Origin: Planococcus sp. 107-1
GTDB lineage: Bacteria > Bacillota > Bacilli > Bacillales_A > Planococcaceae
DNA: 64,000 nt
Direction: 5' to 3'
Assembly (NCBI RefSeq): GCF_021513255.1
Contig: NZ_CP090977.1
Coordinates: 2,232,001 to 2,296,000 of the forward strand
A program made the position numbers and the translations under genes. The notes below the pieces were generated by a model. It did not search any database. It saw only the letters and a list, made by a program, of their open reading frames with translations, and was not told where the DNA came from. Shown piece by piece: positions 9,824-19,491 of the stretch; position 1 is the stretch's first letter, and each line of letters opens with the position of its first letter.

Positions 9824-10924
9824 TTGGATACATCAATTATTCGTTTTGAAAATGTTTCGCAAATATATGACGGGGCCGGCCCCGTTTTGAACGATGTCAG
9901 CTTTGAACTCGAAAAAGGAAAATTCTATACACTTCTCGGCCCATCCGGCTGCGGAAAAACAACAATCCTGCGTTTGATTGCCGGGTTCATTACGCCGACT
10001 AAAGGCGATGTGTATATTGAAGGGAAGAAGGTTAATAATATTCCCGCCAATGAACGCCAAGTAAATACGGTTTTCCAAGACTATGCCCTCTTCCCTCACC
10101 TCAATGTATTTGAGAATGTGGCTTTCGGGCTGCGCATAAAGAAACTAAAAAAAGCGGAAGTTGAACGCCGTGTGAAAGAAGCCTTGGAATTCGTTAACTT
10201 AAAAGGATATGAAAACCGGGAAATCAGTGAAATGTCTGGCGGACAGCGCCAACGCGTCGCGATTGCGCGAGCGATCGTCAATGACCCCGAAGTAATTTTG
10301 CTGGATGAACCGCTATCTGCACTCGATTTGAAATTGCGGACTGAAATGCAGTATGAACTTCGCGAACTTCAACAGCGCCTTGGCAAAACGTTTATTTTTG
10401 TTACACATGACCAGGAGGAAGCCCTCGCTATGTCCGATGAAATTTTCGTTATGAAAGCAGGCGAAATTCAACAAAGCGGCACGCCGATGGATATTTACGA
10501 CGAACCGATTAACCGCTTTGTTGCAGATTTTATCGGTGAATCCAATATTGTGGCCGGTGAAATGATCGAAGATTACCGTGTCCGCTTTGCCAATAAAGAA
10601 TTCGAATGCGTCGACCAAGGCTTGAATCCAAACGAACAAGTAGAAATCGTCATCCGTCCGGAAGATCTTGAAATCACAGCTGTAGAAAACGGGAAAATGG
10701 CCGTCACAGTCGACACCCAATTATTCCGAGGCGTCCATTTCGAAATTTCCACAATCGATGAAGTTGGCAATGAATGGCTCGTCCATTCCACGAAAAAAGC
10801 GGAAGTCGGTTCACTGATCGGCCTGGATTTTGATCCAGAAGCAATCCACGTTATGCGTTTGAACGAATCCGAAGAAGCATTTGATGCACGTCTCGAATCA
10901 TACGGAGTTGAAGCCGATGAATAG
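9824..10924 (+). CDS. potA: Spermidine/putrescine ABC transporter ATP-binding protein
   Basis: ATPase subunit of the PotABCD polyamine importer. It has Walker [10 protein letters not shown] (about residue 39), the Q-loop [12 protein letters not shown], signature [14 protein letters not shown], Walker [13 protein letters not shown] and switch His [11 protein letters not shown]-terminal TOBE-type domain from about residue 240 is typical of the MalK/PotA subgroup. The product has 366 residues. TTG 9824 is used because GGAGGG lies 8 bases upstream; a TTG at 9809 would lie before that site. potB begins inside its stop region (8-base overlap). Confidence 0.95.
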   Translation: MDTSIIRFENVSQIYDGAGPVLNDVSFELEKGKFYTLLGPSGCGKTTILRLIAGFITPTKGDVYIEGKKVNNIPANERQVNTVFQDYALFPHLNVFENVAFGLRIKKLKKAEVERRVKEALEFVNLKGYENREISEMSGGQRQRVAIARAIVNDPEVILLDEPLSALDLKLRTEMQYELRELQQRLGKTFIFVTHDQEEALAMSDEIFVMKAGEIQQSGTPMDIYDEPINRFVADFIGESNIVAGEMIEDYRVRFANKEFECVDQGLNPNEQVEIVIRPEDLEITAVENGKMAVTVDTQLFRGVHFEISTIDEVGNEWLVHSTKKAEVGSLIGLDFDPEAIHVMRLNESEEAFDARLESYGVEADE

Positions 10925-11741
10925 TAAAGGAGCACGCAGTTTTTATCTAATCCCGTATTATATTTGGATTGCGCTGTTTGTTATTGCGCCGATTGCATTG
11001 GTCGTCTATTATTCCTTCTTCGACCTGCAAGGGAATTTGACGCTCGAGAACTATCAGAACTTCTTTTCATCCGTGTATTTGCGTTTGACACTGAGCTCAT
11101 TCTGGTATGCCTTCCTGGTCACGTTCTTTTCGATCCTGATCGCATACCCGACAGCTTATTGGCTGACGAAAACGAAGCATAAACAATTGTGGCTATTGTT
11201 GATCATCATCCCTTCTTGGATCAATTTGCTGTTGAAAACTTATGCCTTCATCGGGATATTCGGTTTGTACGGTCCGGCCAATAAATTTTTGGCTGCCATC
11301 GGCTTAGGCGAACAGCAAATCCTGTTCACGGATTTCAGTTTTATTTTTGTATCGGTTTATATTTTTATTCCGTTCATGATTTTGCCGATTTTCAATTCCT
11401 TGGATAAATTGAATCCGGCTTTGATGGATGCTTCGCGCGACCTTGGCGCCTCTTCATGGATGACATTCAGAAAAGTGATTTTCCCATTGACGATCAACGG
11501 GGTTAAATCCGGTGTCCAAGCTGTCTTCATCCCTGCCCTGTCGCTATTCGTCATTACGCGTTTAATCGCCGGAAATAAAGTCATTACACTTGGTACAGCC
11601 ATTGAACAGCAATTCCTCGTAACGCAAAACTGGGGCATGGGTTCAACGATCGCTGTGTTCTTGATACTCTTCATGATCATCATTATGATGCTGACCGGAC
11701 AGCGGGAAAAAGGAGGCTCTGCAAATGGGAAAACTAAGTAA
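10917..11741 (+). CDS. potB: Spermidine/putrescine ABC transporter permease PotB
   Basis: First transmembrane permease of the polyamine importer, 274 residues with about six membrane helices. The inner-membrane EAA loop that contacts PotA is visible as [25 protein letters not shown] near residue 180. The start ATG lies in the last codons of potA (GATGAATAG), an 8-base overlap that points to coupled translation. It overlaps potC by 17 bases. Membrane protein; substrate polyamine inferred from the operon. Confidence 0.94.
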   Translation: MNSKGARSFYLIPYYIWIALFVIAPIALVVYYSFFDLQGNLTLENYQNFFSSVYLRLTLSSFWYAFLVTFFSILIAYPTAYWLTKTKHKQLWLLLIIIPSWINLLLKTYAFIGIFGLYGPANKFLAAIGLGEQQILFTDFSFIFVSVYIFIPFMILPIFNSLDKLNPALMDASRDLGASSWMTFRKVIFPLTINGVKSGVQAVFIPALSLFVITRLIAGNKVITLGTAIEQQFLVTQNWGMGSTIAVFLILFMIIIMMLTGQREKGGSANGKTK

Positions 11742-12525
11742 AAAAGCAAAAGTCTATTTGGCAGTTGTCTTCTTTATCTTATATGCACCAATTTTTTACT
11801 TGATCTTTTACTCATTCAATAGCGGCGGTACGATGTCGAGTTTTGATGGATTTACGCTGGAACATTATGCAGCAGTATTCAACGACACGCGGCTGCTCAT
11901 CATTTTGATGAATACGGTCATTGTCGCCTTGCTGTCGTCTCTGATTTCCACAGCGATCGGTGTTCTTGGCGCAATCGGGATCGTGTTTTTGCGAAACCGG
12001 AAAATGCGCAATGCGGTGCTTTCACTGAACAACATTTTGATTGTCAGCCCGGATGTCATTATCGGTGCATCGTTCTTAATCCTATTTACGATGATCGGAG
12101 TTAAGCTCGGTTTCGCTTCCGTACTGATTTCCCATATCGCTTTCAGCATTCCAATCGTCGTCATCATGGTCTTGCCTAAACTGCAGGAAATGAGCAGCAC
12201 GTTAATTGACGCTGCAGCGGATCTGGGTGCTTCTAAACGCGATATTTTGACACGGGTAATCATCCCTTACATCAAGCCGGGGATTTTCGCCGGATTCTTT
12301 TTAGCGTTAACTTATTCATTGGATGACTTTGCGGTTACCTTCTTTGTCACAGGAAACGGATTCTCAACGCTTTCCGTTGAAATCTATTCGATGGCGCGTG
12401 CCGGAATCACCTTGACGATCAATGCACTTTCCGCTCTGATATTCATCGTCACCCTCGGCCTTGTGGTCGGCTATTATTTCTTTAACCAACGGGCACGGAA
12501 TAGCATCGGAACAGGAGGCCATTAA
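11725..12525 (+). CDS. potC: Spermidine/putrescine ABC transporter permease PotC
   Basis: Second permease, 266 residues with six predicted membrane helices. The EAA motif reads DAAADLGASKRDILTRVIIPYIKPG near residue 153. Ribosome site AAAAAGGAGG lies inside the 3' end of potB. The DDFAVTFFVTG segment near 200 is typical of PotC. It forms the membrane heterodimer with PotB and is followed directly by potD. Confidence 0.94.
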   Translation: MGKLSKKAKVYLAVVFFILYAPIFYLIFYSFNSGGTMSSFDGFTLEHYAAVFNDTRLLIILMNTVIVALLSSLISTAIGVLGAIGIVFLRNRKMRNAVLSLNNILIVSPDVIIGASFLILFTMIGVKLGFASVLISHIAFSIPIVVIMVLPKLQEMSSTLIDAAADLGASKRDILTRVIIPYIKPGIFAGFFLALTYSLDDFAVTFFVTGNGFSTLSVEIYSMARAGITLTINALSALIFIVTLGLVVGYYFFNQRARNSIGTGGH

Positions 12526-12526
12526 G

Positions 12527-13603
12527 ATGAAAAGCATTATTCAAGCAACTGTTGCAATTCTGGTCGCTTCTGCCTTGCTTCTTTACGGCGTATCCGTCCT
12601 CGAAAAAAGTTCTGCGACGACTGGCGGTGGATCGATCACCGTCTACAACTGGGGCGAATACATTGATCCGGAACTCGTCCAGCAATTTGAAGACGAAACC
12701 AATATCAATGTCGTGTATGAAACATTCGATTCAAACGAAGCGATGATGACAAAAATCGAACAAGGCGGTACATCTTATGATGTCGCCATGCCTTCAGAAT
12801 ACGCCATCGAAAAAATGAAGGAAAATGATTTATTGATCCCGATCGATTCGGAGAAAATTCCGAACCTCACTAATATCGATCCTTACTTCCTGGACCTCCC
12901 TTTCGATCCAGGCAATGAATATTCCATCCCTTATTTCTGGGGAACCGTCGGAATTGCATACAATCCGACTTTACTGGAAGGGCAAACGTTCGAAAGCTGG
13001 GACGACCTATGGGATCCCACATTAAAACAGGAAGTCATTCTGGTGGACAGTGCACGTGAAGTCATCGGAATGGGCTTGAACAGCCTGGGCTATTCATTGA
13101 ACTCTACAGATGTCTCGGAGCTCCGGGAAGCTACCGACAAATTGAAGACGCTCGGCCCGAATACTAAAGCCATTATCGGGGATGAAATCGTCGAAATGAT
13201 GCGCCGCGAAGAAGCGGCTGTTGCTTTGACGTGGTCCGGACAAGCGGCAGATATGATGTGGATCAATGAAAACATCGATTACTCGGTGCCAGAAGAAGGG
13301 TCGAACTTGTGGTTTGACAATATGGTTATTCCGAAAACTTCAAGCAATGTAGAAGGCGCCCATGCGTTCATCAACTTTATGCTCGATGCAGAAGTTGCGG
13401 CTCAAAATGCAGATTATGTCGGTTATTCAACGCCAAACCAAGCAGCCATTGAAATTATGGATCCCGAAGTGACTGGAGATGAACGCTTTTATCCTCCTGA
13501 AGAACTGCGGGAACGCTTAGAAGTATATGAAAACTTAGGTCTAGAAATGCTCGGCATCTACAATGAATTATTTTTGGAATTCAAAATGGATATGGAAAAT
13601 TGA
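12527..13603 (+). CDS. potD: Spermidine/putrescine-binding protein PotD, apparently without lipobox
   Basis: Extracellular solute-binding protein of the polyamine importer, 358 residues. The mature part shows the family start ITVYNWGEYIDPELVQQFEDE and PYFWGTVGIAYNP in the ligand lobe. The N-terminus is one hydrophobic segment (IIQATVAILVASALLLYGVSVLE) with no Cys, so the usual lipoprotein anchor of Gram-positive binding proteins is absent. It is more likely held by an uncleaved membrane helix or secreted. ATG 12527 follows ACAGGAGGCC, one base after the potC stop. A terminator follows directly. Confidence 0.93.
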   Translation: MKSIIQATVAILVASALLLYGVSVLEKSSATTGGGSITVYNWGEYIDPELVQQFEDETNINVVYETFDSNEAMMTKIEQGGTSYDVAMPSEYAIEKMKENDLLIPIDSEKIPNLTNIDPYFLDLPFDPGNEYSIPYFWGTVGIAYNPTLLEGQTFESWDDLWDPTLKQEVILVDSAREVIGMGLNSLGYSLNSTDVSELREATDKLKTLGPNTKAIIGDEIVEMMRREEAAVALTWSGQAADMMWINENIDYSVPEEGSNLWFDNMVIPKTSSNVEGAHAFINFMLDAEVAAQNADYVGYSTPNQAAIEIMDPEVTGDERFYPPEELRERLEVYENLGLEMLGIYNELFLEFKMDMEN

Positions 13604-13627
13604 CAGGCAGCCAGCTGCCTGTTTTTT
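13602..13627 (+). terminator. Terminator of the XRE-potABCD operon
   Basis: CAGGCAG (13604-13610) and CTGCCTG (13615-13621) form a tight hairpin followed by TTTTTT, starting at the potD stop codon. Confidence 0.92.
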
Positions 13628-13711
13628 CTTTGGGCAAAAGGGTATGGTATTGAGTGCCTTTATGATAAAATTTAGGAACACGAAATATAGACAGTGAAAG
13701 AAGGATACGCT

Positions 13712-14902
13712 ATGGCCGCAAAATCAAATAATTTCGCGTTGTATGTATTGATGTTCAATATGTTTATCGCAATGAGCGGCATCGGCCTTATCATACCGAT
13801 TATGCCGGAATACCTGGACACGTTCGGTGTCGCTGGACAAGCACTTGGTACGTTAATCGCCACTTTCGCCCTCGCCCAATTTCTTTTCTCCCCATTATCC
13901 GGACAGTTATCCGATAAATACGGACGCAAAAAACTGATCATTATCGGATTAATCATTTTTGGACTTTCGCAACTCGTATTCGGCTTAGCTTCAGATTTAT
14001 GGATTTTGTACTTGGCACGTTTTTTCAGCGGCCTAGGAGCAGCTTTCCTGATTCCCCCGATGATGGCTTTCGTTGCCGATATCACTACTTTTGAAGAACG
14101 CGGAAAAGGCATGGGCCTGCTTGGAGCCTCCATGTCGCTTGGCTTCATGGTCGGTCCCGGTTTTGGCGGATTTTTAGCCGAAGTCAGCTTGCAATTTCCA
14201 TTTTATGTGGCTACAGCTGTCGCTTTGATTGCGGCTGTAATTTCGTTTTTCGCCTTGCCGAACGTAGCGCCGACCATTCCATCGGTACCAGCTAAAGCTG
14301 AGAACCTCTTTCAGCAACTAAAACGTTCGACCACGACTCCGTATTTCGTCATGCTTTTGGTAATGCTGATTTTCGCCTTCGGATTAGCCAATTTCCAATC
14401 GACGATCGCTTTGTACGTCGACAAGAAATATCAATTCACCCCGAAGGAGATTGCAGTCCTGATCACTATCGGCGGGTTTGTCGGCGTCATCGTCCAAACC
14501 TTTGTCATCAATAAATTATTCAAACGCTTCGGAGAAATGAAAGTTATTCTGGTGAACTTGCTGGTTTCTGCAGGGGCGATGATCGGAATCTTATTTGTCA
14601 ACACATTCTGGACCATTCTTTTAGTATCTGCTGTCTTCTTTACAGCTGCCTCTCTGCTGCGGCCGGCCATCAATACGCTGATTTCCAAACTTGCAGGCAA
14701 CGAGCAAGGGTTCGCAGCCGGCATGAACAATGCTTATATGAGTTTAGGGAATATGTTCGGCCCTGCAATGGCAGGAATTCTTTTCGATATCGACATGAGC
14801 TTCCCGTATATTTTCGGAACAGCCATTTTAATCACTTGCTTCTTTATTGCAAGCAACTGGTCAGCCAAAAAGCAGCAGTTGCTCGCAACGAGCAGAAGCT
14901 AA
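13712..14902 (+). CDS. MFS drug efflux transporter (Bmr/NorA-like)
   Basis: A 396-residue major facilitator with 12 predicted membrane helices. The motif A loop PLSGQLSDKYGRKK after helix 2 and motif C-like GASMSLGFMVGPGFGGF in helix 5 place it among drug:H+ antiporters of the 12-helix group. The C-terminal stretch GNEQGFAAGMNNAYMSLGNMFGP is very like that of Bmr/NorA multidrug pumps. ATG 13712 follows AAGAAGGA; the GTG at 13694 lacks a site. Monocistronic, bounded by the pot terminator and by hairpin repeats. Actual substrates cannot be told. Confidence 0.9.
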   Translation: MAAKSNNFALYVLMFNMFIAMSGIGLIIPIMPEYLDTFGVAGQALGTLIATFALAQFLFSPLSGQLSDKYGRKKLIIIGLIIFGLSQLVFGLASDLWILYLARFFSGLGAAFLIPPMMAFVADITTFEERGKGMGLLGASMSLGFMVGPGFGGFLAEVSLQFPFYVATAVALIAAVISFFALPNVAPTIPSVPAKAENLFQQLKRSTTTPYFVMLLVMLIFAFGLANFQSTIALYVDKKYQFTPKEIAVLITIGGFVGVIVQTFVINKLFKRFGEMKVILVNLLVSAGAMIGILFVNTFWTILLVSAVFFTAASLLRPAINTLISKLAGNEQGFAAGMNNAYMSLGNMFGPAMAGILFDIDMSFPYIFGTAILITCFFIASNWSAKKQQLLATSRS

Positions 14903-14903
14903 G

Positions 14904-15021
14904 AAAAGCGGAAGCGGCTGTTCAGCTCCGACTGGCATAAGACACAACAGCGAAGCGGCGCTCTTTGCCGCACAGCTGGGCTGGCTTATGACCCGAGGAG
15001 CTAGCTGCTGGAGTCTGGACA
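14904..15021. repeat. Intergenic hairpin repeat, copy B
   Basis: Starts AAAAGCGGAAGCGGCTGTTCAGCTCCGAC and ends GAGTCTGGACA. The outer arms AGCGGCT and AGCTGCT, middle arms AGCTCC and GGAGCT, GGCATAAG and CTTATG, and an inner GCGGC/GCCGC stem fold into one long hairpin. It lies right after the MFS gene and just before copy C. Confidence 0.75.
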
Positions 15022-15166
15022 CCGAAAAGCGGAAGCGCCCATGTAGATTCGACGGGCTTAAGACGATCTGGCGAAGCGGCGTTTCTTCAGCCGCATAGCC
15101 AGAGTGGCTTATGTCCCGAGAATCTGGGCGCTGGAGTCTGGACATCGAAAAGCGCAAGCACATCAT
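15022..15166. repeat. Intergenic hairpin repeat, copy C, plus truncated left end
   Basis: Same layout as copy B but with different arm sequences that still pair: AGCGCCCA with TGGGCGCT and GATTC with GAATC. After the terminal CTGGACA (ends 15144) an AAAAGCGCAAGCACAT fragment repeats the left end once more. Between the converging MFS and vWA genes; no gene seen in 14903-15182. Confidence 0.75.
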
Positions 15167-15182
15167 AAAAGCGAAAAAGAGG

Positions 15183-17765
15183 TCATCCCCTCTTTTTCGC
15201 TTTTATTAATTGTTCGATGGTTTGCGGAGGTGCTTCTGGTGATGACGAAACCGCCGCTTTTGGTTTTTTCAACGAAGGGATCAATCGAAGCCCGAATCTG
15301 CGGATTGTGATGTCTACGAAAAACAGCAGCATCGCAAGCAGCAGTAAGAAATGCTGGATCGGCTGATTGGTCCCGCTTTCGTATGGGATTTCCCGGAGCG
15401 ACTCTTCCAAAGATTCCAGAACTCTTCCTCCGCTCCTCTCAGCTACAGAAGCGAGCAATGCCGTGTTGGGTTCACTTAGGCGATATTCTTCTCCATAAGG
15501 GATTGTCAGCCCCGTCTTATACGCTTCCCCGTTTTCATTCCGGATGCTGAAGAAAACCAGCCCCGGATCCGCATCCAAGGTTACTTCCATTTTGCCTGGA
15601 GCCACCGGTTCACTTTGCAGCGGGATTTCCATTCCTTTTTCATCGATAGCGGCCACTTCAATAATGGCCGATTGCCGAGTGGGATCTTCCATCGTGTAAA
15701 CGCCTTGTTGCTTCCTTGCCACTGTAAAGGGGATTTCGTCATATGACGGCAAGAGCTCGGAAACGGAGCGGTTCCAAAACGCCGGCCAATTTTTCCACGC
15801 CTGAAAATCTCCGCTCCATGCACTGCTTCCGGAAGTATAGGCCATCGTTTTGCCGAGGCCATAATTCCACGATGCGAGCACCGGGTCCCCTTCCTCACTT
15901 TCCAAAGCGACAGAGGCTGCAGGTTTCGCAGTTGTGGCAATATACGCATTCATTTGCGGCACGCCATCAGAAAACAAGTCGCTCCAAGGGCTGTCATAGA
16001 CAATCGGATAAAACGGTTCATCTACGATATAAGTCCGGGACATCATAATCGTTTCCCGAGAAAGAATGGCGGGGATCGTTGTGGCATCCGCTACTTCATA
16101 AAATCGCCCATTGCCGGTGGCAGCCAAATCTTCCAGTAACCCGATGTCCGCATCTTGCCCGATTGAAACCGTCGATAAGGTAATATTTTCTTCCTTGCCG
16201 TCTTCGATTAAGCTCGTGTAATCACTCGGGGGAGATTGTCCGTCCGTCAATAAAATAATGTGTTTCCGCTGCAGCTCCAAACCTTCCAATTGCCCGTAAG
16301 CTTCAGTCAATGAACGAAAGATTTCTGTACCGCCGCCTGGCGTAACAGATAGAATTTTATCAGCTGCAGCCTTCGGGTCTGCCAATTTTTCCGTTTCAAC
16401 AATTTGCCACGGCTGATCATCAAAAGCGATCACACCAACCGTATCATCTTCCCGGAGAAGTTCAACGGAACGTGCTGCCGCTTCCTTTGCCAACTCCATT
16501 TTCATGCCAGCCATACTCCCAGAACGGTCCATGACAATGATGAGTCCGAGGGAAGGAAGTTCGTGCTTTCCCTTGACTTCCATTTCAACTGGCAAAAGCC
16601 GTTCAATCGGCGATTTAAAATAGCCGCCGAGTCCATAACTTTCATCGCCGCCAACCATCATGAAGCCGACGCCGAACTGCTTGACTGCCTGTTCGATGAC
16701 ATCCATCTGCTGGCCGCCAACGGAGGTTCCAGAAACGTTGTCAAAAATGATGCCATCATACTGCAGGATCGATGAAAGACTGGCCGGAAGTTCGTTGGAG
16801 TCAATATTTGTTGTCCGTATATTTTCACCATCCAATAAACCAGGGATTGGACTTGGAATAGTTCCATTCACGACTAATAATTCCGGCTTCCCTTCCACTT
16901 CCGTGACACTCACCAAGGCGTTATTTTCCAGAAAACGATCTTCTGCAATCTCCAGTCTCGCTTCATATTTCAATAATCCTTCTTCACTAGCAGGGTATCG
17001 ATAGGAAAACACATTTTCTCCATCAGCTAACTGAATACGATGCCGATCAAATTCTTCATCATTTTTCGAAAGGACCAGTTCCGCTTCCCTCTCGCCGTCC
17101 GACTGAAGCGTTAGGGAAAATGCCTGCGATTCGCCGAGAAACGCCTTCGAAGGCGTTTCAAACCCAGTAATCGCTGCGTCTTGAGAACTGTCTTGCTGAA
17201 CCGGCAAGACATCAATTTGAACACGCTCACTTTGAAGCCTATTCAAACTTTCGAGAGCCGAAGCTTTTGTTTCGTTGCCATCGGAAATCAGCACCAGCCT
17301 CGTCGCTAAATCCGTATCACCGCTGTTGGAAGCGAGTTCCAACGCTTGGGCAATATTTGTATGGTTCGCCATCATTGTGCTTTGATCAAGCGGCAATGCC
17401 CGTGGTTCCGCTGATATCGGTAATAGCGTCTGAAAATCTTCTGCAAACGTATAGACACCGACATGCTGGCTATCACTCTTTTCAGCAATGGCTGTCTCAA
17501 TCGATTCCGCAATCGCCGATTGAGATCCTTCCATTGAAGCGGAGCGATCTATGAGATAGATGATTTGCTGTTGATCGGCTGGCCGGTAAATCGATGGCAT
17601 GGCTAAAGCGAAAATCAATAAAACTACGGCCGCAACACGCAGGACAAAAACAAGGCGGAAGAAAAGGCTGCCCAGTTTAACGTTTTTAAAACCGCTATAC
17701 GCAAAGTAAATGAGTGCCGGTAAAAGCAGCCAAAGAAAGAGAGGTTCATCTAATCGCAATTCCAC
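15183..17765 (-). CDS. Large membrane protein with two vWA domains and a GATase-like domain
   Basis: An 860-residue membrane protein. Residues 1-75 hold two or three membrane helices (BatA-like N-terminus). A vWA domain begins near 80 with a MIDAS-type motif IIYLIDRSASMEG. A class-I glutamine-amidotransferase-like segment follows (DGIIFDNVSGTSVGG ... MMVGGDESYGLGGY), then a second vWA domain with IIVMDRSGSMAGMKM and ILLTDGQSPP. One C-terminal helix (LLLLAMLLFFVDI) ends the chain. GTG 17765 is chosen because GGAGGT lies 8 bases before it. It is the last gene of the eight-gene operon and overlaps the gene before it. Likely a metal-dependent adhesion or scaffold protein at the membrane; function unknown. 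Confidence 0.85.
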   Translation of the reverse strand: MELRLDEPLFLWLLLPALIYFAYSGFKNVKLGSLFFRLVFVLRVAAVVLLIFALAMPSIYRPADQQQIIYLIDRSASMEGSQSAIAESIETAIAEKSDSQHVGVYTFAEDFQTLLPISAEPRALPLDQSTMMANHTNIAQALELASNSGDTDLATRLVLISDGNETKASALESLNRLQSERVQIDVLPVQQDSSQDAAITGFETPSKAFLGESQAFSLTLQSDGEREAELVLSKNDEEFDRHRIQLADGENVFSYRYPASEEGLLKYEARLEIAEDRFLENNALVSVTEVEGKPELLVVNGTIPSPIPGLLDGENIRTTNIDSNELPASLSSILQYDGIIFDNVSGTSVGGQQMDVIEQAVKQFGVGFMMVGGDESYGLGGYFKSPIERLLPVEMEVKGKHELPSLGLIIVMDRSGSMAGMKMELAKEAAARSVELLREDDTVGVIAFDDQPWQIVETEKLADPKAAADKILSVTPGGGTEIFRSLTEAYGQLEGLELQRKHIILLTDGQSPPSDYTSLIEDGKEENITLSTVSIGQDADIGLLEDLAATGNGRFYEVADATTIPAILSRETIMMSRTYIVDEPFYPIVYDSPWSDLFSDGVPQMNAYIATTAKPAASVALESEEGDPVLASWNYGLGKTMAYTSGSSAWSGDFQAWKNWPAFWNRSVSELLPSYDEIPFTVARKQQGVYTMEDPTRQSAIIEVAAIDEKGMEIPLQSEPVAPGKMEVTLDADPGLVFFSIRNENGEAYKTGLTIPYGEEYRLSEPNTALLASVAERSGGRVLESLEESLREIPYESGTNQPIQHFLLLLAMLLFFVDITIRRFGLRLIPSLKKPKAAVSSSPEAPPQTIEQLIKAKKRG

Positions 17766-19479
17766 GGCGGTACACCTCCCATTCAACTAGCAGCAATAAT
17801 AAGACAAGGGCAATGGCCCAGGGAATCAGTGGATATTGGATTGTTTCATCTTCCCCTTCAGTTTGGCCAATTGCATAAGATGGGCCGGATGATAGTATTT
17901 TTTCTTCGGAACTCAACTGGACAATCATCTGCATGGATCGGCCGTCTCCATTCACTTCATAAACACCTGGCTCTGTAGGGGCGATAAAAGGGCCTTCCCC
18001 CTCCAGATAGGAGCTTACATAATCTTCTCCCTTAAACAATTCCCATTCCCCTGCTTCAGAAGCAAGCCGGGACGGACCGATGTTCATTTGGCTGAAAATA
18101 GCCTAAAAAGGCTTCGTTTCCCGACAATTCATCCGCAGCACTCCACAGAAACAAAGGAAATGATGGATCCAATGGCCAATTTGTCGATTGGATATCTGAG
18201 AGAATTACGATATCGCCTTTTGGACTGATTTGGATAAATGGCTTTCCGTCGATTTCTGCAATGGTTTCATAAGCTGTAAATCCCGGATAAAGCGCTGATA
18301 CATATACATTTTCCAAATCGGCATAAGTAAACAAGGGGTGCGCAGCCGTTTCAATCAATCCCGAAACCTCGGTTGCTTGAACATCATTTCTGCCAATTAA
18401 AAGAATCGGGGAATCCGACTCTATCAGTTCCGTTTGATTGGTTGCAAGCATCGATCCCGTCCGTTCTGCAAGCTGCATTGGGTCGGCAGTCGCCGCTTCC
18501 ATGCCGATGGATTCAAAGCCTTTCGCTAACAACGAATGAAGCGACGAATCGATCACTACGCCAGTAGATTCTTGCTGGACAAACGATAGCATCCGGTTAT
18601 CCACCTTGTAGTCATCTTCGACATTTATTTCAGCCGTCCATAAATCTTCAACAGGCAGGTCTTCAAACGGCACCAATAAATCTTCTCCTGCCGGCAGCTC
18701 CAACTCAGCTTCTTTTGAAACGTCTCCAGCCGATAAGCTTACTGTACCTTTCATCGTTTCTTCGCTTTCATTGACGACTTGCACAATCGCCCGCAAGCCA
18801 TTGTCGGATTGGGACAAGCCAAATTGCCGGATGGACGCATTAACCAAATTATCTTCGTTTGCATGGACGACAAAAGACTGATCCGTTTTAGCCGCTAAGG
18901 CTTCACGCGCCAAAGCATCCGTGAAGATATGGATGACGGTCGATTCATCTTTCACTAGGGATTCCGCAAACAAAATCGTCTGGTCCATCCTAGCCTCTTC
19001 GTAGCTGATATCCAGCTGTTCGATGTTTTTTAAAAGTGTCTGCTGATCCCGTTCTTCCCGAACGGCGATTTCCGGAGTCTGGCCGGTCTTAATAATGGTC
19101 ACAGGTTTCCCCCCGCTTGGTCGACCAGTTCCGACATTTTGATTTTCTGTTGATCGAAGCGGCTGGGCGAACCGGCAAGCATCGTAGCAGAAGTGTCCAC
19201 AATAAAAATCAGTTCATTGCCTTGGACCGTCTCCGACTCGATATACGGTTGAAGTAATCCGAAAACACATAGGATCAATGCCGCCAACTGTAGATAAAAC
19301 AAGAGATGATGCTGCAATTTTTTTAAGTACGGTGAAGCTTGAATTTCTTTCATCATTTCTTGCCAAAAAAGAACAGATGAAACATTTTTGTTTTGGTATT
19401 TTTTCCGGAAAAAATAATAAAGGATAACGGCAACCGGCATGATCGCTGTCCAAATCCAAATCCAATTCGCTATTCCCAT
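17746..19479 (-). pseudogene. BatA/vWA membrane protein, reading frame broken by two indels
   Basis: Three overlapping frames make one protein of about 577 residues. The first part (start 19479, ribosome site GAGGGGGAG) has two membrane helices and the vWA start ELIFIVDTSATMLAGSPSRFD. It shifts at a six-C run (19109-19114 on the plus strand). A seventh base would give DQAGGKPVTIIKTGQ. The middle part continues the vWA and beta-rich region to YFQPNEHRSV. A second shift near 18069-18071 leads into RLASEAGEWELFKGEDY and a final helix (PWAIALVLLLLLVEW). Both shifts are in homopolymers. Domain order is that of Bat-type vWA membrane proteins, next to DUF58 and MoxR partners. Confidence 0.8.
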
Positions 19480-19491
19480 GCCGCTCCCCCT

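Noticed and set aside
13621..13645. SigB-like GTTTTT-N13-GGGTAT before the MFS gene
   Set aside because: The -35 part is the T run of the pot terminator and matches the consensus poorly; too weak to call a promoter.
14847..15310. Open frames across the intergenic repeats (both strands)
   Set aside because: They follow the hairpin arms, lack ribosome sites and differ between repeat copies by frame-breaking changes.
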